A stretch of 64,000 nucleotides of DNA from Perognathus longimembris pacificus (taxonomy: Eukaryota; Chordata; Mammalia; Rodentia; Heteromyidae), in the NCBI RefSeq assembly GCF_023159225.1, contig NC_063167.1, positions 71,301,798 through 71,365,797 of the forward strand, in the 5' to 3' direction. Below, in pieces: positions 43,455 through 53,217 of this stretch (positions are counted from its first letter, which is position 1; each line of letters opens with the position of its first letter). The translations under genes and the position numbers were made by a program. The notes below the pieces were generated by a model, which was not told the DNA's origin, ran no database searches, and saw only the letters and a program-made list of their open reading frames with translations.

Positions 43455-43676
43455 TTGTGTGTGTGTGTGTTTGTTTTTTTTTTGGCCAGTCCTGGGGCTT
43501 GGACTCAGGGCCTGAACACTGTCCCTGGCTTCTTTTTGCTCAAGGCTAGCACTCTGCCACTTGAGCCACAGCGCCACTTCTGGCCATTTTCTGTATATGT
43601 GGTGCTGGGGAATAGAACCCAGGGCCTCATGTATATGAGGCAGGCACTCTTGCCACTAGGCCATATCCCCAGCCCC
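43455..43676 (-). mobile_element. IDL-Geo SINE, young copy
   Basis: Reversed full-length copy with a mixed (GT)n/T-rich tail. The perfect 17-bp TSD 'agatctcctttattttt' at 43438-43454 and 43677-43693 marks a recent insertion. Confidence 0.95.
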
Positions 43677-43693
43677 AGATCTCCTTTATTTTT

Positions 43694-44879
43694 AAAGACA
43701 GTTTTGCAATGGCAGTCTTTGTGATTGGTGTTCCCCCTCCTTCCTGCACCCCTGTTTCTGCATTTTGAATGTACCATGTTGCTCTCTCCCGGCCTGCACT
43801 GCTTCTGCTGACACATATGCTGTCTTGTGATGGTGGCTGTGGGCCTCGGGAGTTGTTTGACTTTGATGATTAGATTACAATGTATTTTATTGAAGATCTC
43901 TAGGTGTTCAAACAATTTGGGGTTCTCTTGGCACCATGGCTCTGGGTGTTTATGCCTTCCATAGGAAGTTTTCTGTCATTATTTCTACCTCTATGCTTTC
44001 TATGCTCTCTCTCTGTCTCTCACACACACGTAGGCTTTCTTCATCTTTTCCATTCTTCTTGTTGTTGTTGGATATCTCACATGACCTTGAGTCACTGGTT
44101 TGCTCTCTGCGCTAAAGGCAGGTAGAAGCTGGTGGGGGAGAGAGCCTCCCCGCCTTCCTCTCTCCTGCTTCCCAACCCCCACTGCCTCAGTCCTGGCTGC
44201 CTCCAGGACCCAGGTCTGAGTGGTTCCTCCATTCCTCTAAGGAAGTGTGATTCATCTTAGGGCCTTAGGCCCCGTCCTCAGAGCTATGAACTCAGAGGCC
44301 AGTGATGGTGCCACTGGCTGGGTCCCAAAAGAGCTGGGGCTCTGTGGAGCAAATACAGAAGGCAGGAAGTTGGGTTTGGTCCTAGGTGCACTCAGCCAGA
44401 AGCACAAGTGGCAGCACCAGGAATGGCCCTGGTTCCATCTGTACAGGCAGGGCCTGGGCAGGCGAGCCCCAGAGCAGGGAGAGGGCAGCTGTCAGCCCTC
44501 CTAAACACTGCAAAGTGGCCAGCAATCCTCCACTCGGAGAACCTGCAGATCTCCTAGCTGGAGGCCACAGGGCCCCAACCCTTAGACCCGCGATACCGAT
44601 GAAGAATTTGTACAAGCTTTGCATCTGTCCCTCGGCCATGGAGCACGGACCACACATTGAGTAACCTGCACAGTAGGTGATGGGACTTCACACTTCCAGT
44701 ATTGCTGACCCCAGAGAGTATAGACTCATGCCCCCTGGGACTCTGGAATGTTCTATAAATGTCTACACGCCAAATGGGTCAGTTCTCATTTGCACCTGAT
44801 AAGTTGCAGCCACACTTTTACAAACCTCAAGGCGGGACCTCCATTCTGTAGGAATTCTCACTATCATCAACGTCCCTTC
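43694..44879. other. Unique sequence, nothing recognised
   Basis: About 1.2 kb of apparently single-copy DNA, with a short CT/CA patch near 44008-44027. No exon recognised. Confidence 0.4.
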
Positions 44880-45050
44880 TAAAGCTGGTGCTCTACCACC
44901 TGAGCCACAGCTCCACTTTGGACTTTTTGCTGGTTAATTAGAGATAAAAAGTCTTATGGACTTTGCTTCCCAGACTGGCTTCAAACCATGATCCTCAGAC
45001 CTCAGCCTTCTGAGTAACTAAGATTACAGGTATGAGCCACCGGCACCCAG
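44880..45050 (-). repeat. B1-Geo SINE, Geo end missing
   Basis: Starts at 'aaagctggtgctctaccacc' and is complete to 'gagccaccggcacccag'. Confidence 0.84.
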
Positions 45051-45184
45051 TTATTACTAAACTGTCTTTATCCCATGGGGCTGCTTTTGGCCACCCTGAC
45101 GTCCCAGTCTGCCTCCCAACAGCCACCTTTTCCTTATTCAACCTTGAAGAGAGACTGTATTTTCTTCTAAGTATTTGATGGGTT

Positions 45185-45520
45185 TTTATTTTTTCTTCTC
45201 CTTAGGGAGTTGTACAAAGGGGTTTCAGTTCAACATATCCATTTGTGAGCATAAGGCATGGTGAACCATGTCACCTTTCCTCCTTCTCCCCCATCTCTCC
45301 CAGCCCCTCCCATGACCTCAGTTTTCCTTGTTCCATTTTCACATACATCCATTGACTATTGTGATTACATTTAATTTAGGATCATTTTCCTGAACTATTT
45401 TGATGTACGTTATTTCCAGTCCCCTCTCTTCGTCCAGCAGGTCCTCTTGGGGAAATGTTGCCAGTTGATGTTTATGACTGTCTCCACGTTGATAGCTTTG
45501 CACATTTTCTTGACATTTGT
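45185..45520 (-). mobile_element. Old LINE-1 3'-UTR-like fragment
   Basis: Landmarks ('gttgtacaaaggggtttcag', 'tccttgttccattttcacat') resemble, reversed, the 3' region of rodent LINE-1. The layout parallels the 3' end of the LINE-1 at 53218. No coding part is present. Confidence 0.45.
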
Positions 45521-46206
45521 TTCTGCTTTCAGGAAAAAAAATCATTAGCAAAGACATTAAATAAAACCAGACGGCTCCTTTCCCTCTGGGGAAGTGGCCT
45601 CGGCCTCCACACCCCTTACTGGACTTGCATTCTGGGCTCCTCTGTCAATAGCCTTTATTTATGACCTCCCAGCCCACTACTGAGTTCATGGGGCCACGTG
45701 TTCTCCTGAGGCAATCTGAGCTGGCCCTCGAGTAGGAACGGCCTGGCAGGCTGAGCACAGCCCTGTCTCTGCCTTCCAGATCGTTCTCTAAAGACTTGGC
45801 TCCACCCAGGTTTTCTCCTCTATAGAGTCTCTTGAACTTAGGCCTCTCCATAAATCCTTTGAGACTTTATCCTTTCCAGATGTTGATGGATCGTCACTGT
45901 TAACATCTGTTCTATTACCACGACTATCCAATTTACTGGCCAATAATTTCTACAATTAGCTTTCTTTTGCTTTCCCTTTTGAACACTAACACCATTCACA
46001 CCATACTAATGGTGTCTTCGCACACTCTGCCCTTAGTTTTCAACTCTCTTTTTAGGTTTCAAAGAATTTTTCATGCTTTAGGATGGCAGTGTTCCAGTCT
46101 CCTCAGTCTTGGTGGGAGATCTAAGCATCAATGGAAGTGTGGCTTGACCAGGATTAGAAACTGTGTTGCTTTAATCCACACTGCCAATTAACTACCCAGA
46201 TTGAGT
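45521..46206. other. Unique sequence, nothing recognised
   Basis: No gene or repeat supported. Confidence 0.4.
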
Positions 46207-46420
46207 CTTTTTTTTTTGAGTGGGGGAAGTCTTGGGGTTTGAACTCAGAGTCACATGCATGTTCAAGGCTAGCTAACTACTACTTGAGCTACACCCCCAG
46301 TCTGGCTCCGTAATGGTTATTTCGGAGATGGAGCCCAGCCTCCTTTGCTGCTCAAGCTGGTATTGAATAGTAATCTGCCTGTCAATTCTCCTGAGCTGCG
46401 TGAATTGCAGGTCTGAGCAC
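46207..46420 (-). repeat. B1-Geo-like SINE, diverged
   Basis: 'ggggtttgaactcagagtca', 'actacttgagctacaccccc' and 'ttctcctgagctgcgtgaat' follow B1-Geo order. An IDL-Geo copy is inserted at its 5' head. Confidence 0.72.
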
Positions 46421-46432
46421 CCAACTACTTCT

Positions 46433-46638
46433 TCTTCTTTTTTTTTTTTTTTTGCCAGTCCTGGGGCTTGGACTCTGGGCCTGAGCACTGTCCCTGGCTT
46501 CTTTTTGCTCAAGGCCAGCACTCTGCCACTTGAGCCACAGCACCACTTCTGGCCATTTTCTGTATATGTGGTTCTGGGGAATCCAGGGCCTCATGTATAT
46601 GAGGCAGGCACTCTTGCCACTAGGCCATATCCCCAGCC
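46433..46638 (-). mobile_element. IDL-Geo SINE
   Basis: Reversed copy with a short deletion in the ID-like B box region ('ggggaatccagggcctcatg'). The perfect 15-bp TSD 'cacccaactacttct' is at 46418-46432 and 46639-46653. Confidence 0.94.
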
Positions 46639-46653
46639 CACCCAACTACTTCT

Positions 46654-47452
46654 GTATATGTTTTAACATCAGACAGATAAAAAGAGAATGGATCGTTGTC
46701 ACCATGAAAACAACATCCTAACTCTACAAATCTAGAAGATACTTGTCACATGTCAAAAATATAAGTGACAAGTCAGTCAGGCCCAGAAAGAAAAAGGGTA
46801 TGTTTTCTCTCCTATGCACATCTTAAACTCCAAATACAAGCTCACATGCATACACACAGGAACATATGTTTATATACACAATCAAGCTGACAAGGTATGA
46901 TGTGTGCCAGAGTGAAGTTCATGGTGTAAACCCTTTGAACAATTTTTGGACAGCTTAACAAAATGAACATCAGGAAGCTATAGCATGTTTCGAAAGTCTG
47001 GTATGAGGAGCAGATGAATGGAAAAGCTAGATAAGATGTGTGAGGCCTTGAGTTTAAACCTGGGTACCAGTATCCTTCCCCCCCCCCAAAAAAAAAAAGA
47101 AAAAGAAAAAGAAAGAAAAGGGAAAGAAGCTGTGTTGTGAAAATCACTTAAATTTATTTTAAGGTCATATAGAGCAAGCTCTGGTGATTTGGAAAACTCA
47201 CTTTAGATGGAATTGTGGATTTCTCAATGATTCACAGTGAAGTAAATATTGCTTAGTGTGAGTTTCATGTCCTAACTTTGCAGATGACCGGGACAGAAAG
47301 GTCATTGGAGACCTCAAGGACCCAATGAAAGACATCCGATCTTTCCTGGAGTGGCAACAGCTCTGATTGCTACTCCTGATTGTGACAAGGACTTTCCTGG
47401 GTATATTCTTTTTCCACAGATATGTGTGATCTATTTGTATATGGAAAGGGGG
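46654..47452. other. Unique sequence with a possible SINE stub
   Basis: At about 47010-47110 'gaatggaaaagctagataag' and 'ccttgagtttaaacctgggt' with an A-rich tail look like the end of a very old plus-strand Geo module. The rest is unassigned. Confidence 0.4.
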
Positions 47453-47671
47453 CAATACTGGGGAACTCGGGACCTCAGAATCTAGCTTAGCTCTTCCACT
47501 CAATACTGGCACTCTACCACTTGAACCACAGCCCCACTTTTGTCTTTTTGCTGGTTAATTAGAGATAAGAGTCTCACAGATCTGTCTGTCTGGGCTGGCT
47601 TTGAATTGTGCCTCTCACATGTCGGCCTCCTGAGTAGCTAGGATTGCAAGTGTGAACCAGTGGCACCTAGC
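47453..47671 (-). repeat. B1-Geo composite SINE
   Basis: Reversed full-length copy: 'ctaccacttgaaccacagcc', 'gctggttaattagagataag', 'gagtagctaggattgcaagt'. Confidence 0.86.
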
Positions 47672-47707
47672 ATGATTTTTTAAATATAATTTTTATTCTC
47701 ATTTGGT

Positions 47708-47966
47708 ATTTTTAGTGCCACCACTGGAGCTTGAACTAGAAGCTTTGTGTTCCCACTTGGATTTTTCTTTTAGGGCTGAAATGACAATGTAGCATAGTAA
47801 TGTGGGCCACAAGTGGAGCCACAGCTCTACTTCTGGCATTTTTGGTGGTTAATTAGTGGTAAGAGTCTCAAGAACCTTCTTGCCCAAGCTGGCTTTGAAC
47901 CATGATCTTCAGATCTCAGCCTCCTGAATAGTTGGATGACAGGCGTGAGTCACCAGTGCCTGGCTG
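47708..47966 (-). repeat. B1-Geo SINE with internal extra bases
   Basis: Reversed copy about 40 bases longer than usual because of sequence between 'ttttagggctgaaatgacaa' and 'ggagccacagctctac'. The left half is complete. Confidence 0.83.
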
Positions 47967-48965
47967 GGTCTCTGTCTTGGGGAATAATCAGTGGAGGTCA
48001 CATCTGAAAGGGCAAGAAAATCAAACTGATTAATTTGCAAGAAAATCCCACTCCCTCTTTCCCCCTGTCTCCACAAGACTGCTGTAGAGATGGCAGGCCT
48101 CGAGTGTCTAGCCCATGTGTCTAGGAACAACTCCTCGCTTTCCTGGAACCGTGCCTCTCTCTGTGGTAGTTCTTGGAAGCCTATGTCTAGAATGTTCCTA
48201 GGATGCCAAGCCCTCTGCTCACTCCAGCCTGGGCTGTTTCACAACTGCCCCACTTTCCTGAAACAAGAATCACTGAAGCAACACGCAGGGCCAAGAGAGG
48301 CCATAGGCCATAGGCCATAAAAGGAGAACCTCCCTGGAAAACGGTTTGTGTTTTCTGCCACCATCCCTTCCAAACATTCCTGGGAAGAGTGAGAATGGCC
48401 CTGAGAGTATGCTGCAGGTGCAGAGATCTCACACCCAAGAGTGTGCATGTGCAGAGATATGATGTGCAAGATGGATTCGATGACAAGGAAGACAGGCTAA
48501 TGTTTTGTTTCTGTTTTGAGGGGATAAGGTACTCTAATAGGTGTTAGGGTTCTTTGTTCTTTTGCTCTTCTTCCTCATTGCCAACATCTCGACTGCGAGG
48601 GAACGAGAGAGCTCCTTGCCTACAGGAAGGCAAAGGGAATTTAATGTGCCTGTTTTCTTGGAATCCTGCACTTGGGGAATTCCAGAACAGAACTCTGGAT
48701 TACAGAACTCCATACAGAAATCCCCAGGGGCCTGGGTGGCCCGAGGGGTTGCCAGAGCTGAAAGGATGGAGGCCACGCCTGAGTTGTTTACTGTTGGATT
48801 CCCAGTGTCTTGTTTGTGGTTCTCATTCTGTGGACTTAAGTGTTGACTTAAAGACAGTCTGCTCTTCCTTGAATGTTCCAGGGACCAAAGGAGCATTGTT
48901 ATACATTCTTCTTCATTTGGAACTGATAAACTAATGTGTCGTTATCTATTTTTGTATTTATTTAT
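47967..48965. other. Unique sequence with a 7-bp tandem repeat
   Basis: 'ggccata' occurs three times in tandem at 48299-48319. There are no SINEs, and no exon is recognised despite overlapping frames of up to 126 codons. Confidence 0.4.
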
Positions 48966-49437
48966 TTACTTAGCAATGGTACTGGGCTTTGCTCTCTTGC
49001 TTGGCTTCTTCACACAAAAACTCCATGCTTGAGCCATAGCTCCACTTTTGGCTTTTTGTTGGTTAATCGGAGATAAGTCTTATGTACCAGATGCTTGTGG
49101 GTCATGCCGGTAATCCTAGCTACTCTGGAGGCTGAGATCTGAGGATGGCGGTTCAAAGCCAGCCTGCGCAGGAAAGGCCATAAGACTTTTATCTCCAATA
49201 AACTACTTAGAAAAGGTTGGAAGTGGCACTGTGGCTCTCCAGTAGTAGTGCTAGCTTTGAGCCAAAGAGGCTCAGGAACAGTGCCCAGGCCCTGAGTTCA
49301 AGCCCCAGGACCACACACACCAAAAAAAAAAAAAAAAGAGTCTTATGAACTTTTTTGCCCTGGCTGGCTTAAAACTATGATCTTTGGATCTCAGCCTCCT
49401 GAGTAGCTAGGGTTACAGGTGTGAAGCTCTGGTACTT
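48966..49437 (-). repeat. B1-Geo SINE split by another B1-Geo
   Basis: The Geo half and centre lie at about 48966-49084 ('gcttgagccatagctccact'). The left half resumes at about 49339 ('gagtcttatgaacttttttg') and runs to 49437. Confidence 0.85.
49085..49338 (+). mobile_element. B1-Geo SINE nested in B1-Geo
   Basis: Direct full-length copy with a mixed CA/A15 tail. The 9-bp TSD 'agtcttatg' is at 49076-49084 and 49339-49347. It shows that B1-Geo itself kept transposing after some copies were already fixed. Confidence 0.88.
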
Positions 49438-49441
49438 AGCA

Positions 49442-49443
<2 letters not shown>

Positions 49444-49493
<50 letters not shown>
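49444..49493. repeat. (CT)n microsatellite at an IDL-Geo tail
   Basis: About 24 CT units lie between the left TSD and the Geo end of the following minus-strand SINE, so they occupy the place of its poly-A tail. Confidence 0.95.
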
Positions 49494-49495
<2 letters not shown>

Positions 49496-49688
49496 GCCAG
49501 TTCTGGGGCTTTTGGACTCAGGGTCTGAGCACTGTCCCTGGCTTCTTTTTGCTCAAAGTTGGCACTCTGCCACTTGACCCACAGTGCCACTTCTGGCCAT
49601 TTTCTGTATATGTGGTGCTGGGGAATTGAACCCAGGGCTTCATGTATGGGAGGCAAGCACTCTTGCCACTAGGCCACATCCCCAGCCC
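49450..49688 (-). mobile_element. IDL-Geo SINE with a CT-expanded tail
   Basis: Reversed full-length copy. The 10-bp TSD 'cacatctctc' is at 49440-49449 and 49689-49698. The left TSD copy merges into the CT array. Confidence 0.9.
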
Positions 49689-49802
49689 CACATCTCTCAT
49701 TTTTAATCACACAGAAGTGAGCACATTTTGCTGTCACCACCATTGCATACAGTTCTATGGATACACAGAAGTGAAATGCTTCTGAGAGAAGGAGAAAACT
49801 AT

Positions 49803-49996
49803 TTTTTGTGTGTGTGCCAGTCCTGGGGCTTGTACTTAGGGCTTGACCACTGTCAGGCTCAAGACCAGCATTCTACCTCTTGAGCCACAGGGCCACTTCC
49901 AGCTTTTTTTGTATATGTGGTGCTGAGGAATGAAACCCAGGGCTTCATGCATGGTAGGCAAACACTCTACCACTAAGGTAACATTCCCAGCCCCAA
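49803..49996 (-). mobile_element. IDL-Geo SINE, older copy
   Basis: Reversed copy with about 10% visible differences and a shortened Geo part: 'gggcttgaccactgtcaggc', 'tgaggaatgaaacccagggc'. No clean TSD. Confidence 0.82.
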
Positions 49997-49999
49997 AAC

Positions 50000-50279
50000 A
50001 GTTCTTAATGAATTTATATTTTCTACAAACTTGCTAACTTTACTTACTGAATAGATATTCTTTCAGACTCTTCGAGGTTTTATCCACGGCTTATCACATA
50101 ACTTAGGAATAAAGGCAGTATCACAACTTGCTCTTGAACTTTAAAATTCATCATTTGTTCTTATTTTATATGACTAGCTCACATCTCTGCTCCCAGGTGA
50201 GAGTAGACGTTCTCTCTTGCACTAGTATTGTGTTTTCTTGGGCCGTTTTGATAGCTGCTCCTTATCAATATGAGAGCAT
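50000..50279. other. AT-rich unassigned sequence
   Basis: May be an extension of the old LINE-1 fragment to the right, but the match is too weak to claim. Confidence 0.3.
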
Positions 50280-50700
50280 TCTTTCTTATTCTTAGCTTGC
50301 TAGTGCTTTCTTCATAGATGGATGCTACTAATTTTCAAATACACCTTCTATGGCTATTGAGATAGACACAGGATTTTAATAACCTACAAATGTGGCAGGT
50401 TGCACTGACTTATTTTGAATGTTGCACTGCCCGGCAGTGCTAGGACTACTCTATTGGGTCATGCTATATGGTCGCTTCTGTGTGCTGCTGTAGGTGGGTG
50501 AGCTTGTTTCTTCCTGTGTCTGCAGGTGGTGGCCATAGGTAGTTTTCTTAAAATGACGTTTTCTGCTGTTCTGTAGAGAGCCCTGGCCTCATAATTGTGG
50601 CTTAGAACATTTCTAATATCCTCTATTTTCTGGAAGACTGCATAGAATTGGTATTATATCAATTGGTAATTGTTTGATGTCACTAATATAGCCATCTATA
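50280..50700 (-). mobile_element. Old LINE-1 ORF2 fragment (diverged)
   Basis: Reversed phrases such as 'ggctattgagatagacacag', 'aggactactctattgggtca' and 'tgtgctgctgtaggt' follow the order of the LINE-1 reverse-transcriptase region. The frame is destroyed. Confidence 0.5.
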
Positions 50701-50704
50701 CCTG

Positions 50705-50706
<2 letters not shown>

Positions 50707-50745
<39 letters not shown>
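50707..50745. repeat. (GT)n microsatellite
   Basis: About 18 GT units lie 35 bases from the tail of the minus-strand SINE at 50780. Confidence 0.96.
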
Positions 50746-50748
<3 letters not shown>

Positions 50749-50779
50749 TTCCGGGCACTTTCATTTATTTAATTTTTAT

Positions 50780-51021
50780 GTTTTGTGGGTCTTGGGGCTT
50801 GAACTCAGAGGTTGGGCGCTGTCCCTGAGCTTTTTCACTCAAGGCTAAGTAAGACTCTACCGCTTTGAGCCACAGAACCACTTCTGTTCTTTTGTTTTCT
50901 TCTTTTTTGAGTGGTTAATTGGAGATAAGAGTCTCACATGGACTTTTCTGCTGGTTTTGAATGGCGATCCTCAGATCTCAGCTTGCTGAGTAGCTAGGAT
51001 TACAGGTGTGAGCACCTGGCT
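50780..51021 (-). repeat. B1-Geo composite SINE
   Basis: Reversed full-length copy with a TTTTC-rich interruption near 50900: 'ggggcttgaactcagaggtt', 'gcgatcctcagatctcagct'. Confidence 0.87.
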
Positions 51022-51033
51022 CTGGATGCTTTT

Positions 51034-51240
51034 TTGTTTTTGTTTTTGCCAGTCCTGGGCCTTGGACTCAGGGCCTGAGCACTGTCCCTGGCTTCTTTTT
51101 GCTCAAGGCTAGCACTCTGCCACTTGAGCCACAGCGCCACTTGTGGCCGTTTTCTATATATGTGGTGCTGGGGAATTGAACCCAGGGCTTCATATATACG
51201 AGGTAAGTGTTCTTGCCACTAGGCCATAACCTCAGCCCCA
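51034..51240 (-). mobile_element. IDL-Geo SINE
   Basis: Reversed full-length copy. The 12-bp TSD 'ctggatgctttt' is at 51022-51033 and 51241-51252, beginning at the 5' head of the adjacent B1-Geo. Confidence 0.93.
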
Positions 51241-51390
51241 CTGGATGCTTTTAATATTTCCTTTTTAGTTTTGGGTTTGCAGACGATTGATTATGACGTG
51301 TTTAGGAGTGGATTTATTTGTATTTGTGGTATAAGTTTAGCTTTTTCATGGCTAGGTGCTGGGAATTTTTAGCTGCTATCTTAAGAATTT

Positions 51391-51605
51391 CTTTCCTCCC
51401 CCCCCCCTCCCTCCCTCCCTTCCTTCCTTCCTTCCTTCTTTCCTTCCTCCCTCCCTCCCTCCCTCCCTCCCTCCCTCCCTCCCTCCCTCCCTCCCTCCTT
51501 CCTTCCTTCTTTCTTTCTTTCCTTCTTCCCTCCCTCCTTCCCTCCCTTCTTCCCTCCCTTCCTTCCTCCCTTCTTCCTTCCTTCCTTCCCTCTTTCTTTC
51601 TCTCT
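51391..51605. repeat. (TTCC)/(CCCT)n pyrimidine array
   Basis: About 215 bases with a long (CCCT)n block followed by TTCC and TTTC variants. The next minus-strand SINE starts about 95 bases further on. Confidence 0.96.
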
Positions 51606-51699
51606 GACAGTAGCTATATTAAAAACAAAAGCAATCCACTTGTCCTCTCACTGGCACATGAGCTGGGAATATTCTGTTCTTGTTATTTTTTTCTTTTTC

Positions 51700-51925
51700 T
51701 CTGCCAGTTCTGGTGTTTGAACTCTGGGCTAGGCACTGTTCCTTGGCTTTTTTCCTTTGTTTGTTTGTTAAGGCTGGCACTCTAATGCTTTAGCCACACC
51801 TCCACTTCCAGCTTTTTGATGGTTTATTGGGGATAAGAGTCTCCCTGACTTTCCTTCCCAGGCTGCCTTTGAATTGCAATCCTCAGATCGCCCCCTCCCG
51901 AGTAGCTAGGATTACAGGCATGAGA
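51700..51925 (-). repeat. B1-Geo composite SINE
   Basis: Reversed full-length copy: 'ggtgtttgaactctgggcta', 'agccacacctccacttccag', 'gtagctaggattacaggcat'. Confidence 0.86.
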
Positions 51926-52355
51926 TACAAGCATGGGCTATGAAGACACTATTCTGTGAAGCAGATAAAGTGAAGATTTTGATAGGAAGAGATAGCTATA
52001 TGTGGTCCTACAGCTGGCCAAGGGGAAGATATGAACAAAGAATCTCAAAAATCTACCCTGATAAATGGACTGGTTGGGGAGTGACATGAGTCTTGTGAAG
52101 ACATCAGGACACAATGGTAGCTACTGTGTGCTGAGCAATGAATTACCCTTTTAATTGTTGCCATATACACGGCATGCCTCCAACACCATGGACCATTAAC
52201 ATTCAGAGTCCAGCTCCTTAATATGATTATCTTTATTTTAAATCGTTATTTTGTGTCAATGATTAGGTAAAAGGTCTCATTTTCTCTAGTGGTCAAAACA
52301 AAGCAGAACATGGAGTCATGAATGTCCACCACAGACACCTGCAAGGAGGTTATCC
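51926..52355. other. Unique sequence, nothing recognised
   Basis: No gene or repeat supported. Confidence 0.4.
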
Positions 52356-52369
52356 AGAAGATTCTTCCA

Positions 52370-52594
52370 AGGCTGGGAATATGGCCTAGTGGCAAGAGTG
52401 CTTGCCTCATATACATGAGGCCCTGGGTTCAATTCCCCAGCACCACATATACAGAAAACGGCCAGAAGTGGCGCTGTGGCTCAAGTGGCAGAGTGCTAGC
52501 CTTGAGCAAAAAGAAGCCAGGGACAGTGCTCAGGCCCTGAGTCCAAGCCCCAGAACTGGCAAAAAAAAAAAAAAAAAAAAAAAAAAAGGCTCAC
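52370..52594 (+). mobile_element. IDL-Geo SINE
   Basis: Direct full-length copy very close to consensus, ending in A27. The 14-bp TSD ('agaagattcttcca' / 'agaatattcttcca') is at 52356-52369 and 52595-52608 with one mismatch. Confidence 0.95.
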
Positions 52595-52689
52595 AGAATA
52601 TTCTTCCAGTAATTATAATCTGCCAGGACTTGGGCTAAAATTGAAAAAGCTCTGTTCGAACTAGTGTAAGCAAAATAGAAAAATGGCCC

Positions 52690-53170
52690 CCAGGGCTGGT
52701 GCCTCACTCCTGTCACTAGCTACTCAGAAGACTGAGATCTGAGTATCATAGTTCAAAGCCAGCCTGGGAAAACAAATCTGTAAGACCCTTTTGTCCAATT
52801 TACCAGCCAAAAAGAAAAAACAACAACATCAACAAAAAAAAACAAAACGAGGCAGCAGTGGAGGTGTGGCTCATGTGGTAAGAGTGCTAGCTATGGGGCT
52901 GGGAATATGGCCTAGTGGCAAGAGTGCTTGCCTCATATACATGAGGCCCTGGGTTCGATTCCCCAGCACCACATATATAGAAAATGGCCAGAAGTGGCAC
53001 TGTGGCTCAAGTGGCAGAGTGCTAGCCTTGAGCAAAAAGAAGCCAGGGACAGTGCTCAGGCCCTGAGTCCAAGCCCCAGGACTGGCAAAAAAAAAAAAAA
53101 AAAAAAAAAAAAAGAGTGCTAGCTATAAGTGTATGAGGCCCTGAGTTCAAACCCCAGTACTTGGCTCCAA
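52690..53170 (+). repeat. B1-Geo SINE split by an IDL-Geo insertion
   Basis: The B1-like half and first part of Geo lie at 52690-52894 ('agtggaggtgtggctcatgt'). The Geo end resumes at about 53113 ('gagttcaaaccccagtactt'). Confidence 0.9.
52895..53112 (+). mobile_element. IDL-Geo SINE nested in B1-Geo
   Basis: Direct full-length copy with a long A tail, in the same orientation as its host. The perfect 14-bp TSD 'agagtgctagctat' is at 52881-52894 and 53113-53126. Confidence 0.96.
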
Positions 53171-53217
53171 AACACAAAAACAAACAAAATAGGAAAAATG
53201 TTACAAAAGCCATTCTT

